From VXOZ01 sp965220045 (lineage in GTDB: Bacteria > Chloroflexota > UBA11872 > VXOZ01): DNA of 64,000 nt. Under the pieces are notes generated by a model that saw only the letters and a list, made by a program, of their open reading frames with translations, was not told the DNA's origin and did not search any database. The position numbers and the translations under genes are program-made. The DNA is taken from NCBI GenBank assembly GCA_965220045.1, contig OZ244803.1:1364001-1428000 (forward strand). The letters run 5' to 3'. Below are positions 8,675-19,718 of this stretch, piece after piece. The first letter of the stretch is position 1, and every line of letters starts with the position of its first letter.

Positions 8675-9688
8675 ATGGAGTTCAAGGACTACTACAAGGT
8701 ATTGGGCGTTGGTCCCAAGTCATCCTCGAAGGAGATCAAAGAGACGTACCGGAGGCTCGCCCGCAAGTATCACCCGGACGTCAACCCGGGTGACGCTAGC
8801 GCAGAAGAGCGCTTCAAGGAAATCAACGAGGCATACGAGGCACTCCGGGATGACAAGAAGCGGGCACGCTACGATCAAGTGCGCGCTGCCCACCGATCCG
8901 GGCGCGCGTGGCAGACCCACGCGCGCACCGGCGCGGGCGGCGGCTTCCCGTTTGATATCGGCGGTCTAGGCGGCATCGACTTCGACGGCCTTGGACGCGG
9001 CAAAGGAGGGTCCGGCGGATTCTCCGACTTCTTTGAGTCGGTCTTTGGGCGAATGCAGCAGCCAGGCGACCAACAGGGCATGGACTTGGAACAAGAGATC
9101 GAAGTCACCTTGGCTGAGGCGTACGCGGGGACCCGCCGCTCGTTCAATCTGCAGGTCCCAAGTCAATGCCCCGCCTGCGCTGGATCGGGACGTATCGAGA
9201 GCATGGTGTGCACTGCTTGCCGCGGCAGTGGCACCCAGACCCGACAGCGCCGGCTTGACGTGAAGATTCCAGCCGGCGTGCGTGAAGGTTCGCGCATACG
9301 CGTCGCGGGGGAAGGGCATCCCGGGAGAAACGGTGAGCGCGGCAACCTCTATCTGATCGTAAAGATCGCACCTGATTCGCAATATGAACTGAAGTCCGAC
9401 GACTTGCACGTCGACGTACTAGTTGAACTCGTAGACGCCGTCTTGGGCGCGGAAGTCCCGGTACCGATGCCGGATGGCAAGAGCGTCATGATGCGCATCC
9501 CTGCCGAAACTCAAAATGGGCAGGTCTTCCGACTTGCCGGTCAAGGCATGCCGCGACTCAAGGGCGGCGAACGCGGCGGTCTGTTTGTGCGGGTGCAGGT
9601 CCGCTTGCCGAAAGGACTGACCCCTCGTGAGAAGAAGCTATTTGCGGAACTAGCGCAATTGCGCAAAGAGAGTCCTGTCACGGCATAG
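8675..9688 (+). CDS. dnaJ: DnaJ-type co-chaperone with a half zinc finger
   Basis: J-domain co-chaperone that stimulates DnaK ATPase activity and delivers substrates. The J domain (~1-68) contains the HPD tripeptide (KYHPDVNPG). A Gly/Phe-rich linker (~85-125) follows, then the C-terminal substrate-binding beta domains with LIVKIAPDSQYE. The central zinc region has only two CxxCxGxG motifs (C165/C168 and C179/C182) instead of the four of canonical DnaJ, so at most one zinc site can form. The ATG at 8675 is preferred over an in-frame TTG at 8654 because the protein then starts directly with the canonical J-domain residues MEFKDYYKVLG. It is part of the dnaK-grpE-dnaJ-hspR run. Confidence 0.93.
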   Translation: MEFKDYYKVLGVGPKSSSKEIKETYRRLARKYHPDVNPGDASAEERFKEINEAYEALRDDKKRARYDQVRAAHRSGRAWQTHARTGAGGGFPFDIGGLGGIDFDGLGRGKGGSGGFSDFFESVFGRMQQPGDQQGMDLEQEIEVTLAEAYAGTRRSFNLQVPSQCPACAGSGRIESMVCTACRGSGTQTRQRRLDVKIPAGVREGSRIRVAGEGHPGRNGERGNLYLIVKIAPDSQYELKSDDLHVDVLVELVDAVLGAEVPVPMPDGKSVMMRIPAETQNGQVFRLAGQGMPRLKGGERGGLFVRVQVRLPKGLTPREKKLFAELAQLRKESPVTA

Positions 9689-9740
9689 CAGGCGCGGCGA
9701 GGGACAACCCAAAGCCTTACTGGGGAGACAGTGAAACACT

Positions 9741-10103
9741 ATGAATATACGCTTCGAGGGCGAAGGGCCATTCTTTGCAATAGGCGTTGTGGCTGAGGTG
9801 CTGCGCGTTCATCCCCAGACGCTGCGGCACTACGAACGGCTCGGCTTGGTAAAACCGCGCCGCTCCAAGGGCAATGTGCGTCTCTACTCGCACGCCGACT
9901 TGGAACGCATGGAGCAGATCCAGCGCCTCGTGAACGACCTTGGCGTCAATCTCGCCGGGGTGGAAGTGATTTTGAACCTCACCGAGCGTATGGAGAGGCT
10001 TCAAGAAGAAATGGAACAGAAGCTGACCGCTCAGCGGGAGCAGTACGAAGCGGAGATTGCCCGGCTCAAGGGCTTGTTGCAGCGGGTTACGCGCAACTTT
10101 TAG
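9741..10103 (+). CDS. hspR: MerR-family heat-shock repressor HspR
   Basis: Small (120-residue) MerR-type DNA-binding protein. The winged-helix region is IGVVAEVLRVHPQTLRHYE followed by RRSKGNVRLYS, the HspR subfamily hallmarks. The C-terminal ~45 residues form a predicted coiled coil for dimerisation. HspR proteins bind HAIR sites and repress dnaK and clp operons, using DnaK as a co-repressor in actinobacteria. Its position directly after dnaK-grpE-dnaJ matches that scheme, and a HAIR-like site overlaps the lon promoter at 3396-3416. GGGGAG at ~9721 is about 14 bases from the ATG, which is rather far. Confidence 0.92.
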   Translation: MNIRFEGEGPFFAIGVVAEVLRVHPQTLRHYERLGLVKPRRSKGNVRLYSHADLERMEQIQRLVNDLGVNLAGVEVILNLTERMERLQEEMEQKLTAQREQYEAEIARLKGLLQRVTRNF

Positions 10104-10224
10104 GTCCTAGACAACCAAGAGTTTGCTGGCTTACATACCATCGCTGCGGGCATGCAGCACGCGTGGAGCGCCATGGCGAGACTGTGGCGACCTACCCCGC
10201 CAAGAGAACTAACAACGAGGACGA

Positions 10225-12714
<2,490 letters not shown>

Positions 12715-12781
12715 AGGTCTCCTTGCCATACTCTTCACATGGTGCTCGCATGAGACGTGAAAGAAAGGTTGCTATCACCTT

Positions 12782-12994
12782 GCCCTGTAGCGCTCGCTAC
12801 CGGGGCAGCGGCAGTAATGCACTTCCGGTCATTCCACCGGGCAGTTTCGCTTGACATGCGCTGAATCCGGCGCAAGCCCGTTGCGCCGGTCCGGACCTTG
12901 AATTGTCCGGCAAGGCCTCCAGGCCTTCGATAGCTCGGTTGAGCGAGCCAATTGGCTTTCTTGATACTCAACGGTTGCTGCATCAACTAGCAAC
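12782..12994 (+). promoter_or_regulatory. Hairpin-rich leader of aspS
   Basis: The 309-bp gap between clpC and aspS is filled with perfect stems. They are: 12787-12792/12795-12800 (GTAGCG/CGCTAC, extended by GCCC/GGGC); 12867-12875/12881-12889 (CCGGCGCAA/TTGCGCCGG); 12891-12896/12905-12910 (CCGGAC/GTCCGG); 12912-12917/12922-12927 (AAGGCC/GGCCTT); 12933-12937/12944-12948 (GCTCG/CGAGC); and 12974-12979/12989-12994 (GTTGCT/AGCAAC). The first may terminate clpC transcripts. The others sit within ~160 bases of the aspS start. No T-box core (the GGTGGNACCGCG-like sequence) was found, so the class is unknown. Confidence 0.5.
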
Positions 12995-13023
12995 TTCCCC
13001 ATCACTCCTAGGAGCACAGTCTC

Positions 13024-14808
13024 GTGAGCAGACAATGGAAACGCACCCACACGTGTGGCGCGTTACGGAAAGAACACGTCGCGGCAGCGGTCACATTGAA
13101 TGGATGGGTACACCGGCGCCGCGACCATGGTGGCGTCGTCTTTATTGACGTTCGTGATCGCTACGGCATCACACAGGTAGTCATAGATCCGCAGGCCTCG
13201 GCAGACGTGCAGACGGCGGTGGCGCAGGTCCGCAACGAATTCGTGCTGAGTCTCTCCGGCACCGTCCAAATGCGGCCGGAAGGCACGCGCAATTCCAGCT
13301 TGCCCACCGGCGATATCGAAGTGCACGCAACGGACATTCAGGTTCTCTCTGCTACTCAGACCCCGCCATTTGACTTGAACAACCCGGCGTTGGAGGTGGA
13401 TGAGGCCATCCGGCTGCGGTACCGGTATCTCGATCTGCGCCGCGAGGATATGCAACGAAAGATGGAGTTGCGGCACCGGCTGATAAAGGCGATCCGTGAC
13501 TTCATGGATTCCGATGGCTTCTGGGAGATCGAGACGCCCATTCTCCTCAAAAGCACGCCGGAGGGCGCTCGTGACTACCTGGTGCCCAGTCGCGTGCATC
13601 CGGGCAGGTTCTATGCGTTGCCGCAGTCCCCTCAGCAGCTCAAGCAGTTGCTTATGGTCTCCGGCATGGATCGCTACTTTCAGATAGCGCGTTGCTTTCG
13701 CGACGAGGACCCCCGAGCCGACCGCCAACCTGAATTCACGCAGCTTGACGTAGAGATGTCGTTCGTGGAGAGAGACGATGTCATGGGCGTGATCGAGCGG
13801 CTCTACCTGGAGCTGGCCGACACGCTAAGTGACAAGACTGTCCTCGCTCGGCCCATTCCGCGCATTGCCTTTGCAGAGGCCATGGAAAGGTACGGCTGTG
13901 ATACGCCGGACTTGCGCTTTGGCTTGGAATTGGTTGACGTCTCCAACCTGGCGCAAGCAACGGAATTCCGTGTCTTCAAAGACGTGATATCCAAGGGTGG
14001 ACTAGTCAAGGGAGTTCTGGCCCCAGGGTGTGCGAGCTACTCGCGCAAACAAGTCGATGAATTCACGACGCTCGTCCGTTCATTGGGTGGCAAAGGGCTC
14101 GTCAGCCTAGCCATTGACGACAATGGACTGCGCTCACCCGTGCTGCAGCATCTCGGTGAGGCGGCGGCATTGCGCATTGCTGAGGCACTCTCAGCGCAAG
14201 CAGGCGACCTGGTGCTGATCGTCGCCGATCAACCGGACGTCACCAACGCGGTGCTTTCCCGCTTGCGCTTGGAGATTGGCGATCGACTGGGCCTCCGTGA
14301 TCCCAACACGCTAGCCTTCTGTTGGCTCGTAGACTTCCCGCTCTTCGAGTGGGATGACGACGAAGATCGTTGGAGCTTTGTGCATAACCCGTTCTGCGGG
14401 CCGTTCCCGGAGGACGAGCACCTGGTCACGTCCGATCCGGGCAGCGCCCGCTCCCTGCAATATGACCTGGTATGCAACGGCTGGGAGATTGGCGGCGGTA
14501 GCGTCCGTGCGCACAAGCGCGAATTGCTAGAGCAAATCTGGCTGACAATGGGCTATACCAAGGAGCAGATTGACGAGCAAATCGGACACATGCTCGAGGC
14601 ATTCTCCTATGGCGTGCCTCCGCACGGCGGCATCGCCATGGGCCTCGATCGGACTATCGCCATATTCGCGGACGCCGAAAGCATCCGCGAGACCATCGCC
14701 TTTCCCAAGAACCAACAAGCGATAGACATAATGACGCAGGCTCCGTCGCCGGTAGCCGAGCCGCAGCTCGCAGAGGTCCATCTGGCGCTGCGCCGGCACA
14801 AGGAATGA
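13024..14808 (+). CDS. aspS: Aspartyl-tRNA synthetase
   Basis: Class II aminoacyl-tRNA synthetase that charges tRNA-Asp (possibly also tRNA-Asn). It has an N-terminal OB-fold anticodon-binding domain (~1-110, LNGWVHRRRDHGGVVFIDVR). Motif 2 is FRDEDPRADRQPEFTQLD and motif 3 is GIAMGLDRTI. A bacterial-type GAD insertion lies at ~290-420. The 594-residue length is normal. The GTG start at 13024 is preceded by GGAG at 13010-13013; the nearby ATG at 13035 is in another frame. A structured leader precedes it and an 11-bp hairpin follows the stop. Whether the enzyme is discriminating cannot be decided by eye. Confidence 0.97.
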   Translation: MSRQWKRTHTCGALRKEHVAAAVTLNGWVHRRRDHGGVVFIDVRDRYGITQVVIDPQASADVQTAVAQVRNEFVLSLSGTVQMRPEGTRNSSLPTGDIEVHATDIQVLSATQTPPFDLNNPALEVDEAIRLRYRYLDLRREDMQRKMELRHRLIKAIRDFMDSDGFWEIETPILLKSTPEGARDYLVPSRVHPGRFYALPQSPQQLKQLLMVSGMDRYFQIARCFRDEDPRADRQPEFTQLDVEMSFVERDDVMGVIERLYLELADTLSDKTVLARPIPRIAFAEAMERYGCDTPDLRFGLELVDVSNLAQATEFRVFKDVISKGGLVKGVLAPGCASYSRKQVDEFTTLVRSLGGKGLVSLAIDDNGLRSPVLQHLGEAAALRIAEALSAQAGDLVLIVADQPDVTNAVLSRLRLEIGDRLGLRDPNTLAFCWLVDFPLFEWDDDEDRWSFVHNPFCGPFPEDEHLVTSDPGSARSLQYDLVCNGWEIGGGSVRAHKRELLEQIWLTMGYTKEQIDEQIGHMLEAFSYGVPPHGGIAMGLDRTIAIFADAESIRETIAFPKNQQAIDIMTQAPSPVAEPQLAEVHLALRRHKE

Positions 14809-14831
14809 CCGGCCGACCCCGGTAGCAATGA

Positions 14832-14872
14832 CGTTCACGCCTCAGCCAATTGCCTCGGCAAAGGCGTGAACG
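14832..14872 (+). terminator. Hairpin after aspS
   Basis: A perfect 11-bp stem CGTTCACGCCT (14832-14842) with AGGCGTGAACG (14862-14872); the 19-nt loop contains a smaller GCC/GGC stem. It begins 23 bp after the aspS stop. No T-run follows, so it is a probable but not classical terminator. Confidence 0.45.
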
Positions 14873-15039
14873 GACATTAGCGATGTGGGGCAGCGGGCCT
14901 GTGCGCACGCTTTCGAAGTGTGTCGGCGATCTGTGGAATCCGTTGAGGTTCTTTGATAGGCTTAGGTCGGGAGCGTAGAATTGGTCGGAGTTTTACCATT
15001 GGGAGAACTCGTTTCACGCAGCAGCGCGGAGGCACTAGC

Positions 15040-15864
15040 ATGAAGATTTACATAATGACGGATATGGAAGCGGTTGCAGGCGTTGTCGATTCAGAGAACT
15101 ACTGTGCCAAGACGTCTCGGTACTACGAGCGTGGCCGCGAACTGACAACGTTGGAGACTAACGCTGCCATCGAGGCGTGCCTGGAAGCCGGCGCCACGGA
15201 TATCCTGGTGGTGGATGGACACGGCCACGAAGCCATCGACCCGGTGCTTCTTCACCCGGAAGCCAAACTGCTGGCGGGCCGACCAATCGGCTACCCGTTT
15301 GGGTGCGATGATAGCTTTGACGCGGCACTGAGCATCGGCCAGCATGCCAAGTCGAACACTGACGGCGGCCACCTCGCCCACACCGGCTCTTTCAATTGCG
15401 AAGAGCTTACCATCAACGGTGTTTCCGTCGGCGAGATGGGCTGCAACTTTCTCTTTGCGTCCTATTTTGGCGTGCCGTCGATCTTTCTAAGTGGCGATCA
15501 GGCGGCGGCTGACGAAGCCAAAGCGCTTGTGCCCAATATCGAGACTGCCGCCGTCAAGGCGGGGCTGCAACGCGGGCCTGCGGCAGGCATATCCGGTGAC
15601 GAGAACAGGAAGTTCAACGGCGCCGCAATTCACTTGCACCCGACAAAGGCCAGAAAGCTCATCAAAGAAGGCGTGCGGCGCGCGCTCGCAAAGCGGCACG
15701 AAATCAAGCCGTTCTGGCTGGAGCCCCCGTACGAACTCATTAGCGTCTCACGGCCTGAGAACGGCACGCCGTCCCGCACGGCTCGTGCTTCGGCAGATGA
15801 CGTGCTGGAGTTGTTGAGGAAGCCGCGTACGTACACCGAGACGCACGCTGTACCGGCGCGCTGA
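15040..15864 (+). CDS. M55 family D-aminopeptidase (DppA-like)
   Basis: Zinc peptidase of family M55, whose characterised member B. subtilis DppA removes N-terminal D-amino acids from small peptides. Family residues are visible: D8 and E10 in MTDMEAVAG, a VDGHGHEA segment, the HTGS segment after GGHLA, and GEMGCN, which carries the glutamate ligand. The ATG at 15040 is chosen because CGGAGG ends 7 bases upstream and the protein then begins exactly as DppA does; the frame stays open further upstream without family similarity. No dipeptide transporter genes adjoin it. A role in salvage of D-Ala-containing wall peptides is plausible but inferred. Confidence 0.9.
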   Translation: MKIYIMTDMEAVAGVVDSENYCAKTSRYYERGRELTTLETNAAIEACLEAGATDILVVDGHGHEAIDPVLLHPEAKLLAGRPIGYPFGCDDSFDAALSIGQHAKSNTDGGHLAHTGSFNCEELTINGVSVGEMGCNFLFASYFGVPSIFLSGDQAAADEAKALVPNIETAAVKAGLQRGPAAGISGDENRKFNGAAIHLHPTKARKLIKEGVRRALAKRHEIKPFWLEPPYELISVSRPENGTPSRTARASADDVLELLRKPRTYTETHAVPAR

Positions 15865-16066
15865 ATTTAAGCGATAGCTCTGCCTGACGGGCCGCGAGCG
15901 GCTTGATAGGAGTGAACGGCCGCGCCCAGTAAACGGCACGATCGTACGTTTGTCACTTCCGTGTGGCATTCCAAGATGAGCGCACCGAGGAATGCACCGG
16001 TGGGCCGGTAACTCTCTACCTGCGGTACAATTGAGCGGTGAAGAGACACGAGGAGGTACTAGGGCG

Positions 16067-16153
16067 GTGATTCATTGGGAAGTCTACGGCGCTTTGGCGC
16101 CTGAGACAGATCTCATCATCCGGGAGAAGGTGGTATGCAAATCCTCGTCGTAG
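16067..16153 (+). CDS. Possible 28-residue upstream reading frame
   Basis: A GTG at 16067 is preceded by AGGAGG (16051-16056) at 10-bp spacing, which is a better ribosome-binding site than the response regulator's own. The frame ends in TAG at 16151-16153, overlapping the regulator's first codons by 19 bases. The peptide has no recognisable features, and a GGCGC-TTTG-GCGCC hairpin lies inside it. It could be a translational-coupling leader or chance. Confidence 0.2.
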   Translation: MIHWEVYGALAPETDLIIREKVVCKSSS

Positions 16154-16803
16154 ACGACGACCAGAAAATCACCGCACTGCTTCACAGAGCCCTCTCCCAT
16201 CAAGGCTACGAAGTAGAAATTGCGCACGACGGCTTTCAGGCTCTCTCCATCGTGTCGCAGAGCCAACCGGATTTGATCGTACTTGACATCCTCATGCCGG
16301 GTCTCGACGGATTGCGAGTCTGCAAGCGCATCCGGCAGGATAGCACCGTCCCTATTCTCATGCTTACGGCTAAAGACGAACTCACGGATCGTGTGGTGGG
16401 CCTGGACAGCGGTGCGGATGACTACCTGGTCAAGCCATTCGAGTTGGAAGAGCTATTCGCCCGCATTCGCGCCCTCTTGCGGCGGAGCACCTCGCCGGAT
16501 GATGAAGTACTCCATTTCGCCGACCTAACGCTGGACACCGCGGGCAGGCGTGCCCAGCGTAGCAGCCGGACGTTTGACCTAACGGCAACGGAGTATGAGT
16601 TGCTTCTTCTCTTCATGCAGAACCCACGGCGCGTGCTCCCACGTCACTACATAATGGAAAAGGTGTGGGGCTACGACTTTGAGGGGGAATCGAACGTCCT
16701 CGAAGTCTACGTCGGATACTTGCGGCAAAAGCTGGAATCTGACGGTGGTACGCGCATCATCTTTACCGTACGCGGTGTCGGATACGTTCTTCGCGAAAGC
16801 TGA
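16135..16803 (+). CDS. OmpR-family response regulator
   Basis: Two-component response regulator. The receiver domain (~1-115) has the acidic pocket VDDD near the N-terminus, phosphoacceptor D51 (VLDILMPG), a conserved T in MLTAKDE, and K in DDYLVKPFE. The C-terminal winged-helix DNA-binding domain (~125-222) has the OmpR/PhoB pattern LTATEYELLLLF and EVYVGYLRQKLE. The stop is three bases before the histidine kinase start, so they form one operon with the downstream htrA. This arrangement is typical of envelope-stress systems; the target genes are inferred. Confidence 0.95.
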   Translation: MQILVVDDDQKITALLHRALSHQGYEVEIAHDGFQALSIVSQSQPDLIVLDILMPGLDGLRVCKRIRQDSTVPILMLTAKDELTDRVVGLDSGADDYLVKPFELEELFARIRALLRRSTSPDDEVLHFADLTLDTAGRRAQRSSRTFDLTATEYELLLLFMQNPRRVLPRHYIMEKVWGYDFEGESNVLEVYVGYLRQKLESDGGTRIIFTVRGVGYVLRES

Positions 16804-16806
16804 GAT

Positions 16807-18327
16807 ATGTCACTGCGTCTCCGACTGACGTTCCTGGCAGGGAGCGTACTTGCGATTACGCTCGTCGTTTACTATTTACTAACGTACATCCTCATTTCTC
16901 GCGCGATCTACGGTGAGATCGATCAAGCCCTAGAGACACAATCGCGCGAGGCACTGCAATTCACGCAGACTCGTCCCACAGCCCAAGGGCTCCAAATCGT
17001 GCTGCGGCCGGAATTCAGCGACGCATTTTCCCATTCCGGTACTTTTGTCCAGGTTGTCGGCAGTGATGGTTCCGTGTTTTCGCGTTCGGCGAATCTGAGC
17101 GATGAGCACCTCCCGAGCGGCGATGAGATTCTGGAGCGTGCCCGCCAGGGCCAGCCCTTCATTGAGACGGTTACAGTCCGCGGCACCCCGCTGCGCATCT
17201 ATCACCAGCCCTATGTTGTGCAGGGTCGGTTGCGCGCCATATTGCAGGTTGCCCGCTCGCTGACCGACGTCGAGACGAGCTTGCGCCAACTTCGCGTGAT
17301 AATCCTGGTTGGCGGCGGCATGAGCATCGTGGCGGCCATGGGCCTTGCCTATCTCATTGCGCATGCCGGCCTACTGCCCCTTGAACGCCTGGCTCAGGCC
17401 GCGCAAGTGATCGGCCAGACCCAAGACCTCAGCAAGCGAGTGCCGCAGGCGGGCGCCAACGATGAAGTGAACCGCCTGGCCGAGACGTTCAACACCATGT
17501 TGGACCGCCTCCAGAGCAGCTATGCCCGTGTAGCAGAAGCGCTTGCCGCCCAGCGGCGTCTCGTGGCCGACGCCTCACACGAGCTGCGCACACCCCTAAC
17601 AGTGGTTCGGGGTAACGTGGCGTTGCTGCGGGACATTCCCGATCTTTCGGAGGAAGAACGAAAGTCCGCCCTGAATGACATTGCCGTGGAATCGGAACGG
17701 ATGAGCCGCCTGGTATCAGACATGCTCGCCCTGGCGCGCGCCGATGCCGGCCAAACCGTGCGCCGTGAGCGCGTTGACCTCAATGCCATAGCCGCGGATG
17801 TGTGTCGACAGGCCCCCTACTTTAACGCAATGGTGGCAGTGCAACTAAACGCGACAGACGAAGACGTCAGTGTGATGGGTGACCCTGATCTGCTTCGCCA
17901 ACTGATACTGATCCTGCTGGACAATGCGCTCAAGTACACGCCGGCCGGTGGTACGGTCACCGTTAACACAGCGAGCGAGCTGCGAGCCGTGCGGCTCACC
18001 GTTGAGGACACTGGCATCGGCATGCGTGAGACCGATATAGCCAACGCGTTCGATCGCTTCTATCAGGCAGATAGAGCCCGGCATTCCGGTGGCTTTGGAC
18101 TAGGACTATCCATTGCCAAGTGGATTGTCGAAGCGCACAGTGCGGAATTTGACATAACTAGCGCACCGGATCAGGGTACGACCGTCATTGTCAAGCTCCC
18201 CCGCAATTTGGGGGGGCTTGAGGAAGAGCTGGATGCCTCTGCCACGGATGCGGAACAGACCGACGGTGGGAACGGCACACTCTTCGAACACGCTGCGCGA
18301 CAGCAAGCCGACAAATCAGAATCCTAG
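16807..18327 (+). CDS. Sensor histidine kinase
   Basis: Membrane sensor kinase and cognate partner of the regulator before it. It has a TM helix at ~8-30, an extracytoplasmic domain at ~31-160, and a second TM at ~163-185. A HAMP linker follows (~186-240), then the HisKA dimerisation helix with phosphorylated H258 in DASHELRTPLTV. The HATPase domain has the N box (LLDNALKYTPAG), G1 (VEDTGIGM) and G2 (GFGLGLSIAKW). The small periplasmic domain is not recognisable. The htrA-type protease starts 103 bp downstream, suggesting that the system senses misfolded envelope proteins; this is inference from gene order. Confidence 0.95.
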   Translation: MSLRLRLTFLAGSVLAITLVVYYLLTYILISRAIYGEIDQALETQSREALQFTQTRPTAQGLQIVLRPEFSDAFSHSGTFVQVVGSDGSVFSRSANLSDEHLPSGDEILERARQGQPFIETVTVRGTPLRIYHQPYVVQGRLRAILQVARSLTDVETSLRQLRVIILVGGGMSIVAAMGLAYLIAHAGLLPLERLAQAAQVIGQTQDLSKRVPQAGANDEVNRLAETFNTMLDRLQSSYARVAEALAAQRRLVADASHELRTPLTVVRGNVALLRDIPDLSEEERKSALNDIAVESERMSRLVSDMLALARADAGQTVRRERVDLNAIAADVCRQAPYFNAMVAVQLNATDEDVSVMGDPDLLRQLILILLDNALKYTPAGGTVTVNTASELRAVRLTVEDTGIGMRETDIANAFDRFYQADRARHSGGFGLGLSIAKWIVEAHSAEFDITSAPDQGTTVIVKLPRNLGGLEEELDASATDAEQTDGGNGTLFEHAARQQADKSES

Positions 18328-18430
18328 GGCAGCGCATTTCAGTGGGCTGAACTATCTTCTTTTCAGGAATTGCTTAGCTAACAAGAGTACACTGAGACTA
18401 AAGCATATTTTTCAGCAGGGAGGCACGGCG

Positions 18431-19591
18431 ATGGCAATGTCCTCGCACTCGATGCAGTCGCCTGAAGGCCACGCAGGCGGCGCTGGTTTGAGCCGCAGAG
18501 GGCTGGGTTTCGTTGTGCTCCTCAGCGTAGTTCTTGCAGTGGTGGCAGGCATCATTGCCGGAGGCTTCACCGCCTGGCTGATATTGCGCGACAGCCGGAC
18601 AGAGCCGGCGCCGGTCATACAGACTGCGCAAATCACCTACGCGGCAGAGTCAGAAGCAAGCGCTGTCGCAGTTTACGACGCTGTTGCCCCCAGCGTCGTT
18701 ACTGTTTGGACCCTCGATGAAGACCGACCCGGTGGAATTGGGTCGGGGACCGGCATCATCGTTGACGGTCAGGGCCATATTCTGACAAACAACCACGTCG
18801 TTAGCGAAGCTGACCGCGTGCGTGTGCAGTTGCTTGACGGGAGTTCCCTCTTCGCCGATATTGTCGGACGGGATCCCGGGACGGACCTGGCCGTCATCCG
18901 GGCTGATCTCCCCCGTGATGGCATTCTGATAGCGCGCTTTGGAGACTCGGCAGCGGTAAAGCCGGGCGATCCGGTCTTTGCCATAGGCGCGCCGTATGGC
19001 TTTAGCCACAGCATCACTGCAGGCATTGTGAGCGCCGTGGGAAGGGCCTACCCCGGCAGAGGACGCCGGATCAGCGGGCTTATCCAGAGCGACACTGAAA
19101 TAAATCCCGGCAATTCCGGCGGACCGCTTCTCAACGCCAATGGCGAGGTAATCGGCATCACCACGGCTATTCAGACCACGAATCAGAGATTTCAGGGCGT
19201 CGGCCTTAGCATCCCCTCAAACCTCGTGCAGCAGCTCTTGCCGCAACTCATTAGAGGAGAAGACATCCGCCGCGCGTTCTTGGGCGTACGCATGGAGACG
19301 GTCACACCGCAAATTGCCCGGGCCAGGAATCTCGGCGTCGAGCGCGGAGCCTGGATACTCGGTGTCACGCTGGGCAGCCCCGCTGAGAAGGCCGGCATCC
19401 GCGGTTCGGTGCAGAATTCTCGCAACGCAGATATCATCACCGCAATTGACGGAGTTTCGATAAACACCGCCGACGACCTCATAGCCTACATCCAGTCTAA
19501 GGACATTGGCGACACCATCACGATAACGGTGCATCGCAACGGCGAAACGCTTGAGTTTACCGCGACGCTCGCGGCCTGGCCGAACAACTGA
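18431..19591 (+). CDS. HtrA/DegP-type membrane-anchored serine protease
   Basis: Trypsin-fold serine protease of family S1C. One TM anchor (~24-50) precedes the protease domain with triad H122 (TNNHVV), D152 (GTDLAVI) and S229 (NPGNSGGPL). A single PDZ domain follows at ~285-380 (FLGVRMETVTP, DIITAIDGVSINTADDL). It degrades or refolds damaged proteins outside the membrane. The ATG at 18431 has GGGAGG in front; the frame remains open upstream but overlaps the kinase gene and shows no signal there. Gene order with a two-component system parallels CssRS-HtrA of Firmicutes. Confidence 0.95.
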   Translation: MAMSSHSMQSPEGHAGGAGLSRRGLGFVVLLSVVLAVVAGIIAGGFTAWLILRDSRTEPAPVIQTAQITYAAESEASAVAVYDAVAPSVVTVWTLDEDRPGGIGSGTGIIVDGQGHILTNNHVVSEADRVRVQLLDGSSLFADIVGRDPGTDLAVIRADLPRDGILIARFGDSAAVKPGDPVFAIGAPYGFSHSITAGIVSAVGRAYPGRGRRISGLIQSDTEINPGNSGGPLLNANGEVIGITTAIQTTNQRFQGVGLSIPSNLVQQLLPQLIRGEDIRRAFLGVRMETVTPQIARARNLGVERGAWILGVTLGSPAEKAGIRGSVQNSRNADIITAIDGVSINTADDLIAYIQSKDIGDTITITVHRNGETLEFTATLAAWPNN

Positions 19592-19629
19592 CCCAGCGAC
19601 GTTGTAAAACCTGCAAGGTTCATGCGGTA

Positions 19630-19657
19630 AGCGGTCACGCTAAACAGCTTGACCGCT
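19630..19657 (+). terminator. Hairpin after the HtrA gene
   Basis: An 8-bp perfect stem AGCGGTCA (19630-19637) with TGACCGCT (19650-19657), 12-nt loop, 38 bp after the protease stop. It is not followed by a T-run, so it may be a weak or Rho-assisted terminator. Confidence 0.35.
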
Positions 19658-19718
19658 CTGCATTGTCAAGATACGATATCCGTAGAGGCTCTCCTTAAAT
19701 CCAGCAGGAGGCGCTTCA

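Noticed and set aside
12715..13023. T-box riboswitch upstream of aspS
   Set aside because: Hairpins are present but no T-box core sequence or specifier arrangement could be found.
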